From Tricholoma matsutake (Eukaryota; Basidiomycota; Agaricomycetes; Agaricales; Tricholomataceae): a stretch of DNA of 64,000 nt. The position numbers and the translations under genes are program-made. The stretch's first letter is position 1; each line of letters begins with the position of its first letter. This document shows positions 35,380-45,841 of this stretch, one piece after another. A model generated the notes under the pieces. That model saw only the letters and a list, made by a program, of their open reading frames with translations. It had not been told where the DNA came from and searched no databases. The stretch is taken from the NCBI GenBank assembly GCA_026075535.2, contig AP026544.2, forward strand, positions 11,036,001 to 11,100,000, in the 5' to 3' direction.

Positions 35380-36140
35380 CCATAAATGGAACGCAAAAAG
35401 ATTAGCACCTTAGAATGTCCTAAAGTGTCAAGAACCATTCCTCGCCCAATCAGAACCTGCATCCATCCAACCCTTTTCTGCACATCAAACCCAACATTTG
35501 TCTACTCCTCCTGCTTTTGTTTCTGGCTGCCTTGTGCTGCCTACACTGCTGTGCACCAGGCTGCCTTGTACAGCATCCACAGCTGCCTTCCCAAGGCTGC
35601 CATCTCTTTTGCAAATTTGACTATGGATTCCTGTGCAGCTCCTGCTAGGTAATTTATCTACGCAGTTGAGACACTGCTGCAGTCTTTGTTTCTGTTCCAC
35701 CCTCATTCTGGACTACAGTATTTAAGCTTAGTTAGTTTCGCCTTGTATTCCTGAGTTCATATATCAACATAGACTTGACTTTAACCTGCCAATCTAAATC
35801 TCCTTCTACTCCTACCTCAGTTCTCTAAGAGTCTGAACTCCATTTGACTTGACCTCTAGTCTCCCTCTGAAGTTCTAATATCATCTGAACTTAACCCAAG
35901 TCCCTCTGTACTCCTTTCTGTGTTTACCTGCACTTCCTGGCTTCTACCTCCAAACCTTCATCTTGAAATTAGGACACCAGATGAGGTGAAGGGTGCAGCT
36001 TCTTACAAGCTGAAGCCAAGTCCTTTCCATCTCCCCTTCCGCAGAATCCGCTATGACCCAACAACCTTCTGCTATCAACACCTGCAGGGTCCAATTGGAT
36101 TCCAACACACCTTCTAGGATCAGTTCTTAACATAAAGTCT
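35380..36140 (+). repeat. Possible LTR remnant with gag start
   Basis: A TATTTAAGC box near 35719 is followed by pyrimidine-rich sequence typical of LTR leaders, a segment ATTAGGACACCAGATGAGG near 35969 and a short ATG-started reading (MTQQPSAINT) at 36053. An 88-codon ORF at 35386-35652 lies upstream without recognisable domain. No paired LTR was found. Confidence 0.25.
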
Positions 36141-36533
36141 GCACAAAATAGGTGGAGGGTCAATGTAGTGAATTGGAATACAGCCATTCACCCACAGTCT
36201 GCAGGACTTCTAGAACTGTATATAGTCCAAAACATATGGTATAATATTATAGTGAATCCTTATGACAGCCATGCCCATGTGACATGTGATGTTCCATCAC
36301 AAGGTGTGACAAACCTTGAAACACCTACTATAAATTCATTTTCCAGTGGTATCTCAGACTTTCTATTACCATTTTCAAATATTATGCAGTAGTACATGTT
36401 TTATTGTGTGTATGAAGTTGAACACAGCAACTAGGTCATGTAAGTGGTCACTGATTGTGATTCAATTGTAATTTGTAGTGTGCATTCTATTATTTGCACT
36501 AGTTGTAGTTGTTTGACAATACCCTCTAGCAGC

Positions 36534-37004
36534 CACACTGGGCCAGCTCTTCAGAATCTCAATTTTACAACTTACTTCAGTGAGAAAAAATGAACAAAAA
36601 TTAATTCTGAACAAAATGTCTGTAACGATATTTTTTTATTTGGCCCCCAACCATGAAATATAGTAAAATTTAGTTCAAACTTGTATTGTTTTCAGCTCCT
36701 CAGGGACTTACTTTCATAACTTGCTTTAGTGATGAAAAATGATCAGAATTCAATTCTGAACATTTAATCTCCATGGCCAGAATTTTCATTTTGGGTCTCT
36801 AACTATGAAATACTACAATAATCCCCATATTAGTTCATGGTTAGAGGCTCAAAATAAAAAATCTGGTCACAGAGATTTGTTCAGGATTGAATTGTGATCA
36901 TTTTTCACCACTAAAACAAGTTGTGAAATTGAGTTCCTGAAGAGCTGAATCCAGTGCAAGTTTGAGCCACCATTTTGGCAGGTATTTGGCTGGAGAAGTG
37001 CCTG
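36534..37004. mobile_element. 471-bp MITE with 9-bp target duplication
   Basis: The flanks TCTAGCAGC (36525-36533 and 37005-37013) are identical 9-mers. Subterminal inverted repeats start AGCTCTTCAG on both strands (near 36545 and 36947) and run about 50 bp with a few mismatches. A third copy of the arm lies in direct orientation near 36696. Nine-bp duplications are typical of Mutator-like elements. Confidence 0.75.
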
Positions 37005-37139
37005 TCTAGCAGCAATAAATTATATTTTAGTATTCTAATCCATGGTTTCTGATAAATGATATGCATTTAACAACAAGTCACCCAGAACAACCCTTGTATT
37101 CATGTTGTGGAAAGCACAGAATACATGTTTCAATATTTG

Positions 37140-39320
37140 GGGTGTGACATCCTGGTGACATGGTTGTGACCAGGAGTCACACATACTGAGGATTGGACAC
37201 CCCCAATTATAGTAAGACAGGTTCCCTCAAGTTACAGACAGTTCAGATAGTGCCATGGGATGCATGAAAGTGTGTGTTGAACCAGGTAGTCCCAAAAAGG
37301 CAATAAGCAGAAGATAGCTCAACAGTATCATTGTGCACCATTAATCAGAGAGTGAGTGTAAATAGAGGGCAGTAGGCTTCATAGGAAGCAAAAGGACCAA
37401 AAGGGATTTCATGGAGTAATGGGTGAGATACATGCAAAACAATCCATTTTGGAGTGGTGTTGGATGGCTTCATAGATGTCATGCTCTACCCAATCATACC
37501 ACTCATAACACTTTGCACTCTGGTCTCTCCTGACTAGCATGCTCATGCTATTCAACTCTGTCAGTAAAATCAAATTCAATATCATACCTTGTATAGATAT
37601 CTTACATCTAACCCTAACCTTGAGCACTCTGCTTCCACTCCTCAATGGATTCACTCCAGTTCCTTTGCTTTATATGGAAATTACTCTATCTATTTCTGCT
37701 TTCCAATTAATGGCACATTGGTCTACTGTTGAGATATTTCAAAATCATTTCCTTTTTTGGAACACTTGGTTCAACCTGCTCTACCTCAGCCTCTACTGCT
37801 ATATGGATAATCTCTAACTCAAGGGAATCTTATATATGATAATATCATGCTCTCATTGTGCGACTACTTATCCAATTGGGCCAGGGCTATGAACAAGTCC
37901 TCCATTTTATTATAAATATACTAATGATACTATACAAACTGTCCAATTGCCAGTGGGCCACATTAGTTATTACACAATGAATATATTAAATTAACCCTCT
38001 AGCAATTGTGCAAAGGGGGCTGGGGAAGGACATAACTAATACAGAATTCACCCTTCCTGCGGTGTGTGGGAGGGGCCATAAAAGTAACAGAACAAATAAA
38101 TGAAGGAAAGAACACCCAGCAAGGCAAACAAGGGGTGGGTCATGGTGGTGGTATCCCCCTTCCTCCATGTCATCATTGCCCCTCTCATTGTTGTTGTTGT
38201 CATCACATTTGGCCATTAGGACCCCCTGTGAGCAGTGGCTCACAGTGTGGGTGTGGGTGCTGGGTTGTGGGTTCGCCATTGTCATCTTCTCCCCTGCCAT
38301 CTTGTTTGTGTTTGGTTGTCCCCGTCATCTCCCTTGCATGTCCATGGGTCCGTCGCTGTTGTGCCCTGTGGTTGTCATTCTGCAGTTACATTGGCAGTGT
38401 TGTTGGTGGTGTTGGCATTCAGTGCTGACTGTCATTCCCACCCTTGTTTCCCCATCTGGTGTCATCCACCCTCTGGATTCATCCTCCCCTGGCCATCCAT
38501 GGGTGTGGCCATGTCATTCCCATGATCTCAGTGTCGTCCTGGTGTTCCTGCAAGTGTCCTCATTGTCATTGGGTTTTGTGCTGTGCTGGGTCATCCATTG
38601 TTGTTGTAGGTCACTGGGGCCATTCCTTGTCATCCTGGGGCCCTTGGTAGTCATTTTCTTCATTGTCCACCCATCCTACCCACCCTGTGAGCAGGGGCTC
38701 ACAGCAGTGGGAACAGGTGGTGGGTTGGCATTGTCAGCTCTGTGTGGCATTGTGTTGTACAATCCTGTTTTGGGGGCAATTGGGCAGGTTAGTGTGAGGT
38801 GGTGCATTTATAAATTATGGTAGTTGGGTGCTTCTTACCTAGTGGGTACCCCTCTCCATGGGTTCCCAGCATCCCTCTACCATCGGGCATGGGTTGTATT
38901 GTGTTGGCACCCATTGTTAGTATACTATGTTAGTACTAGTCTAGATCCTAAAAAAAGAAGGGAAAATATTAGTTAGTTGATAAAATTATGAAATGAACAA
39001 AAATAAATTACTTATGGCCATCATTTGGGCCTGTGTTGCATCCAAAATGGCTTGTTTGCACTAGTGCCAGTCCTTGCTGTTGTAGCAGTGGCATGTGAGT
39101 GGTGGCAGGTGTAAGCAGAGTGGTGGTTGTGGTAGAGATGTGAGGGAGGTGTTGACAGTGGTGGCGGTGGTTGTGTGAGGAGGTCAAATTGAACCATGAG
39201 ACTCACTTTCTCTTTTGGTCTGAAATCTGCACGTCGGAAAAAATCTGCTGACTTTGAAACTTTAGCAAGACTGACTTTGAAAATATAAGCATACCTGGTT
39301 TGAGGTTTCAAACACCAACA
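37140..39320 (-). repeat. R1 repeat family, copy c
   Basis: The minus reading 39311-39021 resembles the Pro/His-rich R1 exon 1 (QPPPPLSTPPSHLYHNHH). An intron-like segment follows (about 39013-38948, with CTAACTAAT and TTTTTTTAG). 37190-37680 matches 15640-16100 of copy b. GTGAGC...GCTCAC hairpins lie at about 38229-38247 and 38688-38706. The GT-rich plus-strand ORF of 218 codons here is a low-complexity shadow. Confidence 0.45.
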
Positions 39321-39534
39321 TCAGCTGAGCACCCACACACTTGAGCATTACATTTTGATGGCAAATTCTCGGGTTATAAAGACGACTCCTCGTACCTTGG
39401 ACTTGTAAAAATCAGCTGTTGAAGCACCTTTGGCCTTGGGTGAGTGACTGCATTCTAACTCAATACATTTACTCTCCGCCTTGTTTATACAGAGTCATGA
39501 ACTGTTCAAAGGTGCTAATTTTACTTCAAATACA

Positions 39535-40740
39535 TCAGATTGATTATCTATACAGCCACCAGTGGTTCCCATGAGCTGTCATGGAGCAACAAGAAGAATA
39601 GGTGAGTAGGTGAAGATCCTACCTTGTAGGACAAAATATTGAACATATGGATTGTTCTTAGGATGTAAACGAGGGATAAATGGCTACTATAGATGCCTAG
39701 GAGGAGTTTTAGACAGCAGGTGAGGTGTGTGATGCATGGTGAGCAAAGTTCACTTCTGTTGATGGGGAACCCTTGTGCTGGTGAGGCAAAATCTTTTTTC
39801 TCTGCTGTTACATCTATTGACCCATGTTCTACTTTATTATTATGCCTAGGGATCAAAGAAAGCGAATGTTTTGGTGCCAAAGATCTCCCAGGGTAAGCAT
39901 ACCTCCTCCTGACTCCATGTTCCCTTCTATGTCCATCCCCATTACTACAGGGACTTCAGGGGGCTTATTGCATCATTTAATATGAACATTATATCCTATT
40001 TCCACTTGCATTTTATCAGGGGAAGGCTTAGGTATGCAGGTAAGTGACAACATCTCCCCCCTCCCCATACTGACACAGGGCACCTTGTTCCCAGCTCTCC
40101 CAACATTAATCCCTACCTCTATATACATCCCTCTACCCCTGTACATAACTTTTTTGGCAGTGGAGGGTGTACAAGCCCAGTAGTGGGTGCCCTGTCACAC
40201 TTGCATCCCTTCTCTCTGTTTCCCCTCTCCTCTACTCATGTAGTGCCATCCACAGTCATTTGGATACTCATATATATGGATATATAGCAAGTTTAATGCA
40301 ATATAACTCTCCCATGAAAAGATGAGACCCCTCCTCCTCAAACTCAAGAAGAGTGCTTGCTCTGGGCTACATTTAGCTGTAAAAGCGAAAATAACTGTTC
40401 ATTGACACTATATATACATACATAAGTATTATAAAGTGAGGGAAAATGGTCAGGAATGAGTGGAAAGGCATGCTCATTATTGGGGATGATGAGCACAATG
40501 GTAGCCAAAGGTGTGGCACATGTTGATCAACCATGGGAGATGATGATTGGACAGTGATCGGGGTGGGTACAGGGGCAGGAAACTGTCCCACACATTCCCA
40601 GACCTATGTACTTATGTGAGCATGGTGTGAACACTTACCTTGGTAAGTCTAAATGGCACTTGGGGAGGGAAATAATGCTGCTGCTGGGTTTTTATGGAAA
40701 CAAGCCTTACAATAGTGGGTGAGGCACTGGATCACCCACT
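39535..40740 (+). repeat. R1 3' segment in inverted orientation
   Basis: This 1.2 kb matches the reverse complement of 14335-15560 along its full length, including ATCAAAGAAAGCGAA (39851), GCAGGTAAGTGACAAC and the GTTGATCAACCATGGGAGA region (40530). In copy b this segment follows the rest of the R1 gene in the same sense; here it points away from copy c. An inversion, or two independent partial copies, is implied. Confidence 0.65.
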
Positions 40741-40964
40741 ATTGTTTTGTGGGAAGATCAGGTGATATAGTCATGCCCCATGACACACCCATCGAGTTCA
40801 GAGTCATGACATCACAAAACATCATGATATCAAGGATATCATGCATCAGCAGGGCATGTCTACCTATTTACACACCCATACTTCCCCCATTTATAACTCT
40901 ACTGCCTTATTGGTGAAGATGCTGATCAAAAATGACATGAGGCATGTAACATGCTATCTCAAGA

Positions 40965-41351
40965 TATTCTACAGAAGGGACAAGAGGAACAAGCAAGACA
41001 AAGTATGACTCAGTCAAGACACATGCTGAGTTGTGCAAGCTCTTCACAGAGTGAGAATCTTGGTTTAACCCTCATGATTGGCAACTGGATGTAGCAGAAG
41101 CCTTGCTTTTAGGTATTGATAGTGTGGTAATTGCAGGGACTGGTTCTGGGAAGACAATTCTGTTCATGTTGCCACTTTTATCAAACCCAGAAAAGATGGT
41201 TCTGATCATCTCACCTCTTAAAATATTGCAGTGTGATCAGGTATGGACTTCTGCAGTTTTAAAGGAAAAAAAAATAGATGTAAGTAAATATGCAAGGTTG
41301 AGAGGAGATCAGAACTCCAGAGAGATGCTGTATATCATGCTGGCAGAATAA
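40965..41351 (+). pseudogene. RecQ-like DEAD-box helicase N-terminal fragment
   Basis: The reading includes HDWQLDVAEALLLG, the Walker A motif AGTGSGKT (about 41135-41158), FMLPLL and the motif Ia-like ISPLKILQCDQ. The order and phrases fit RecQ-type ATP-dependent helicases of mushrooms. A TGA lies just upstream near 41051. Motif II (DEAH) and the C-terminal domain are missing; 41352-41520 may hold degraded remains. Confidence 0.6.
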
Positions 41352-41520
41352 GATTTGTCGTTCTACTGTTTTTAGTGAGACCAATAGTGAATTTTGATGT
41401 GTAACACATGACTTGAGTGCAAGAAGTTTCTGAATGATTTGCTTTCTGTTTGTCAGGATCAGCACTGTACTGTAACTGAGGGAAAACAACTGCTACTAGA
41501 AGACTGCTTATATACATGTT

Positions 41521-41790
41521 AAGAGTTATACCAGAACTTTCTGGACTGTACCAAGTTGCACTGCATCCTCAATAGCGCTCTGAGGTCTGGTCTGGTTCAG
41601 TTTTTTTGCCCTTTCAGGCTTGAACTGAGACTGGAATGGTTCATTACATTCCACAAGTCTCCAAATAACTGGACCAGACCATACAGGACTGGTCCACTAC
41701 AGTTTCAAGCAGTTTCTGGACCAGTTCTAACCAGTCCAGAATCTACTTCAGTCCTGACCAGTTATCCACTAACTAGTATGTAGTACTTCT
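41521..41790. repeat. CTGG/CCAG-rich repeat
   Basis: The sequence is dense in GGACCAG/CTGGTCC-type motifs similar in style to the MITE ends at 7680-8530 but without matching termini. No gene is seen. Confidence 0.3.
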
Positions 41791-41869
41791 GTACTGACTA
41801 CTTACAATTGATTACATATTTACTGAATGAAAAAGAAACAAAAAAGAAAACAAAAAAAGAAACAAAAGA

Positions 41870-42040
41870 AAACACCTCATGATCTCCCTTGTGAGCCACT
41901 GCCCACAAGGCTGGATGTGGGTGCTTGGCATTGGCATTGGCCCCATTGTTGGTGTTGGTGTTGGCCCCATTGGTGTTGGCATTGACCCTGTTGGTGTTGG
42001 TGTTGGCCTTGTAGTGAGCTCTTTACACTCCCCCACATAT
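41870..42040 (-). repeat. GGCCCCATTGGTGTTGG minisatellite-like tract
   Basis: A degenerate 12-18 bp unit around GGTGTTGGTGTTGG/CCCCATTG repeats from about 41930 to 42010. It is preceded by a GTGAGC-type hairpin near 41889-41911, as next to R1 copies. Confidence 0.45.
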
Positions 42041-42059
42041 TCCTGGTAGTCCCTGTCTC

Positions 42060-42372
42060 AGCCATTGTCCACCAAATGGTTGATTCCTGGCTGTTTCTCT
42101 TCCAGTAGGATTCCTGGTGGATTCCTGGTATAATCCTGGTAAATTGGACTCTTCCTGGTACTATTCCAGGAGTTCCCCAGGACTTGGACTATCAGGAATC
42201 CAGGAGGATGGACCAGGGATCCAGTAGGACTGAAGCAGGAGTCCTTACTACTAAGTAGGAAAATAAAATGACATGGACCAGAGTCAAACCCCAAACATTT
42301 ACTCCAGAGAGAACATTTGATAACCAACAAGATAACCACTACATAGTCTGTCCACTAACTGCTCTAGGTACC
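42060..42372 (-). repeat. tRNA-like segment and CTGGATTCC body at the left end of R1 copy d
   Basis: On the minus strand a B-box-like GGGGTTTGACTC (near 42283-42294) follows an A-box-like region. A body of repeated CCTGG/GGATTCC motifs continues to 42060. On the plus strand directly after it comes CTAACTGCTCTAG|GTACC, an intron acceptor leading into R1 exon 1. The arrangement equals that at 16828-17090. Confidence 0.45.
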
Positions 42373-42482
42373 ATTAATGCAGCTGTGCACAACAAAGCAC
42401 ACAGCCACATCATCAACCCAGCTCATCATCCACCATCACCACCACTCTCAACAATGCTGCCACCTCCCTTCTGCCAACTGCC

Positions 42483-42658
42483 TATAGAGATGACTTGTGG
42501 TGGGACCACACAGAGCTCAGTTGATAGATTTCTGTGCTTGTATTGGACTTCAACAAGCACATAAAGAACTACAAACAAGTAAACAAACATTGTAACTAAT
42601 CAGTAAGCTCCAAGGTCACACTGTCACAACTATGTAGTTTGAAGTAATAAGTCCAACA
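42483..42658 (-). repeat. 3' LTR of the small LTR element
   Basis: 176 bp, nearly identical to 44145-44320. In element sense it begins TGTTGGACTT and ends CTCTATA, so the usual terminal CA is not kept. Confidence 0.85.
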
Positions 42659-44144
42659 CTCCCCCTCAAACAAAGAAGTTGTGAAGGATAAAAGAATGTA
42701 AAATGGAGTATACTTACTCCCCCTCAATGGATGACTTGGCTCCCCCTTAATCAGAGCAATGTAAGGAGTGTCAAATGAGGAATGAATGATGATTTGCATT
42801 GGTGTGCCATGAATATTGGTGAATGATGAACAGTTCCCAAAAAAGTTGCTGTTGGTTTGCTGTACTGCTGATGCTCCTGTACAATTGGTTCTGTGCATGC
42901 ATGCTAGGGTTTTTGATGTTGAGTTGCAGTTTATCTAGTCTTGCTGGACTTCCTCAATCATCCCCACTTGATGTTTTGGTCCCTGGGCTCAGTTTATTGT
43001 TGTGATGGACCTCCTGAGTTCATGCCTTCCTCCCAATGTTTTGGTGGTGTGGTCAGTCGTACCAACAGGTACATGTCAGCATAGGTGGTGGTTGTCTCAT
43101 GTCTTGTCCACCTGGCCTTTGCCTGTTTCTTGTGTTGGTGGTTGGTGGTTGTGTCATGTCTTGTCTGCCTGTCCTCACCTACTCTTCACCCTTCCTTCCT
43201 TCTCCTACCTAGCCTTCACCTCTCACCTGCCTTCCTTTCATCTCACTCCTCTCTCAGCAGTAGCCTGGGGTCAATACCCCTTACTCTCCCCCTTGAGCTG
43301 GATGTCACACACTTAAGTTTCTCCCAATTAAATTTCCCCCCTTTTGTTCCCAGTGTTGACATGTGGATCAAACCCATTATAGAATATATTCACGTTTAGC
43401 GCATTGTGATTCATTGTGTTAGGGTATGGGTGGGTGGCCTCAAAAATTCATCATTGCATTTGCTAGATTCATTCTGTCTCCCACTTGCATCACTGCTTTA
43501 TGTACCTGTTATGTCCCTATTCTACCCTAGCCAGCCCCATTGGGCTCATTCCATCAGGAGTTCTGGTGGACATTGGTGATGTGGGAGTTTTCGTGGCTTT
43601 GCAGGTGGGTTTGTTGGTCTGGTGGTTGACTTCCTACCTCCCTCATCTTTCCTCCTTTTGGCTCTTATCCCTCAGGCTAGCATTCAATGTGCTGCTCTGG
43701 GGCTTTTTGTCCATTTTGGGGTTTCATGGGTTTTGGTAAGTTTCATTGGTGGCATCAAGTTCCTAGCAGATTCTGGAGACACAGCAATGCAGTCTCTACT
43801 GATTCATCCACTTCCTCAGAGGCTCATGCTGTGTGCATGATGCAGTCATTTGGCACATTTTTCATCTGTTAGGGTTTGGGTGTGGTGTGAGGTGGTAGTT
43901 ATGAGGTGGCTCATTGTAGGTTGCCTAGAGTGAGACTTTATGTAGTGAATAGAACAGAGGATGGTTAATAATAAAGCTAGATTAGTTGCCAGAGATTTCT
44001 GGGCCTTAGAGAACTGCCTGCAAGTACCAGCAGGGCTTTTGGATTGCCTTAATGACCGAATTTCCAGTCTAGAAGCACAGTCACAGCACTGGAATAGATC
44101 CTCAGTGCAGCTGTGGTGAATGGGAGCCACCCATGATGTGCTTG

Positions 44145-44320
44145 TATAGAAATGACTTGTGGTGGGACCACACAGAGCTCAGTCAATAGAATTCTGTGCC
44201 TGTATTGGACTTCAACAAGCACATAAAGAACTACAAATAAGTAAATGAATATTGTAACTAATTGGTAAGTTCTGAGGTCACACTGTCACAACTATGTAGT
44301 TTGAAGTAATAGGTCCAACA
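44145..44320 (-). repeat. 5' LTR of the small LTR element
   Basis: 176 bp. Differences from the other LTR are few and include several transitions. No recognisable tRNA-type primer-binding site follows it on the minus strand. Confidence 0.85.
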
Positions 44321-44614
44321 CTGCCCTCCATCAACACCCACCGCCACCACTCCTATGTCCACCACCACCTCATCTAATGCTGCCAATGGCCACATTTGAA
44401 CCACCTCAGCCCCAAATGATGACAGATGTTGTTTGGGGCCCAGGTAATGTTTTTTAGAGTTCTTTTCATCTTTTTTTTCTTTTTTTTTTCTTTTTCAACT
44501 AACTAATATTTTTCTTTTTTAGGTTCTTACTATGCTATGACAACGAGACAGCACCAAACAACAAGCAACAAATGACAAATGACAATGTGGAGAGGGAAAA
44601 ACGGCAGAAAAAGA

Positions 44615-44645
44615 GCCCAAGAGATGTCATTGACATCTCTTGGGC
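44615..44645. repeat. Palindrome, copy 1
   Basis: GCCCAAGAGATGTCA and TGACATCTCTTGGGC form a perfect hairpin of 15-bp arms around one base. The same arms recur at 45268-45297, about 650 bp away, both followed by ATAG. Confidence 0.8.
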
Positions 44646-45267
44646 CATAGGTTTCTCTTATTTTTGTGGTCACTGACAAAAGTTTGAAGTATTAGGTACT
44701 GACTACAATGACAATGGCAACAGCTAACCCAGCAGCACACCAGGAATGGCAAAGACAAAAGAGCCCAGAAAACGAGGGGAAAACACCACAAAAAACCAGG
44801 ACCAGGACAACAAGGAGGAGAAAGACAACACCAGCCAGGAACAGTGAGAGCAGGGCAGGTGGACAATGACAGCACTGACAATGCAGGCAACAACAATGAC
44901 AATGAAGGAAGTGAGATGACAAGGACCAGGACCAGGACCAGGAGGGGAACAACAACAGCAGGGAGCACAATGGGTGACAATGGGAGACACAGGACCACCA
45001 CAGCAGGGAGGATGATGGGGGCCATGACAGCAAGGGGGGCAGCAGAAGAAGACCTGGACCAGGAATGGCAGGGGCAAGCACCAAGACCAGGACAATGACA
45101 GGGGACCACATGAATGGACATGATGCAGAAAATGGGGAGGACAGCCAAGGAACATGAGGGGGGGGGGGACAGCATGACCAATAGGAAAACAACCATGGTG
45201 GTGACTAGGGTGGGAGGACAGTGGCACACAAGGAAAGCACAGGAGGCACCAGAAGACCAGGAAAACA

Positions 45268-45297
45268 GGCCCAAGAGATGTAGACATCTCTTGGGCC
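45268..45297. repeat. Palindrome, copy 2
   Basis: The arms GGCCCAAGAGATGT and ACATCTCTTGGGCC surround AG. The region between the two palindromes is purine-rich low complexity (GGACCAGGACCAGG near 44930), which explains the long but meaningless minus-strand ORFs there. Confidence 0.8.
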
Positions 45298-45419
45298 ATA
45301 GTATGTTTTTTTCTTCTTTTGTTTCATTTTCTTACTACTGCTAACAATTTTTTAGGGACTCAAATTACTGATGACCACATGCCTAGGACCAAGAGACAAT
45401 GGGTACCATGGCAGGATGT

Positions 45420-45446
45420 ACCCTGCTGCTGCGAGCAACTGCTCAC
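45420..45446. repeat. CCCTG...CAGGG hairpin
   Basis: An outer arm CCCTG/CAGGG encloses an inner GCGAGCA/TGCTC pairing. It is one of several GTGAGC-type hairpins found near R1 copies (13758, 38229, 38688, 41889). Confidence 0.45.
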
Positions 45447-45554
45447 AGGGTGGGGGAAGGGTGGAGATGGCAAGGACCCATGCATCCACACCAGGCTGCA
45501 CCTCCCCTTGGTGTGGCAAGTGTTTTTTCATTTTTTATTCATGGTAATGCCTTC

Positions 45555-45744
45555 CCCCTCACCTGCATAAACACAGGTGAGGGGATTTTTGTTCTTTTTT
45601 TAATTGTTGACCTCCCCTCATGTTCAATGCAGGGGAGATTGGTTTTATATGTAAATATTTATAGAACTCCCCCTTGCACCTTGTGCAAGTGAGGGTATTT
45701 TTTATGTAGTTAATTGTGTATCCCTCGCATTAGATGTGAGGGAT
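45555..45744. repeat. Array of four hairpins at about 55-bp spacing
   Basis: Hairpins: 45555-45584 (arms CCCCTCACCTG/CAGGTGAGGGG), 45612-45637 (CTCCCCT/AGGGGAG), 45667-45695 (inner CTTGCAC/GTGCAAG with outer CTCCC/GGG), 45720-45744 (ATCCCTCGCAT/ATGTGAGGGAT). Starts are 57, 55 and 53 bp apart, separated by T-rich sequence. The arms differ in sequence but pair each time. No ORF crosses the array. Confidence 0.7.
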
Positions 45745-45841
45745 GTAGATTATCTGATCTTAATTGTGACTTCGAGAGAGATTACATGCTTGAGTTTGAG
45801 TTTGAGTCATAAATAAACTTTATATGGTTAACAAATAATTC

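Larger units (their letters stand above)
42483..44320 (-). mobile_element. Complete small LTR retrotransposon (1838 bp, 176-bp LTRs)
   Basis: Two 176-bp direct repeats (42483-42658 and 44145-44320) enclose 1486 bp. The flanks CTGCC (42478-42482 and 44321-44325) are a perfect 5-bp target duplication. On the minus strand the LTR starts TGTTGGAC, and a polypurine tract TTGAGGGGGAG (42669-42659) precedes the left (3') LTR, which sets the orientation. The inside has a 94-codon ORF (44130-43846) and GT-rich sequence; no pol is seen, so it is non-autonomous or heavily deleted. The TTGAGGGGGAG tract is copia-like. Confidence 0.85.
42375..44600 (+). pseudogene. R1 copy d exon 1 and intron, split by an LTR element
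   Basis: Exon 1 starts near 42368 and is homologous to the 16800-16570 exon (minus strand) of copy b. It is broken at 42482/44321 by the LTR element 42483-44320 and resumes with PPSTPTATTP. The exon ends at 44443. An intron of 79 nt follows (44444-44522, GTAATG ... CTAACTAAT ... TTTTTTAG), and exon 2 begins SYYAMTTRQHQTTSNK then stops. Function unknown. Confidence 0.5.

Noticed and set aside
38066..38823. Plus-strand ORF of 218 codons and overlapping ones
   Set aside because: GT-rich low-complexity shadow on the strand opposite to R1 copy c; composition driven, hydrophobic without pattern.
44627..45299. Three overlapping long minus-strand ORFs (166-215 codons)
   Set aside because: They are opened by purine-rich simple repeats. 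The products are Cys/Pro/Ser/Val-rich low complexity with no domain, and all three frames are open at once.
45555..45744. CRISPR-like regular repeats
   Set aside because: The units differ in sequence, the spacers are T-rich and similar rather than unique, and the genome is eukaryotic.
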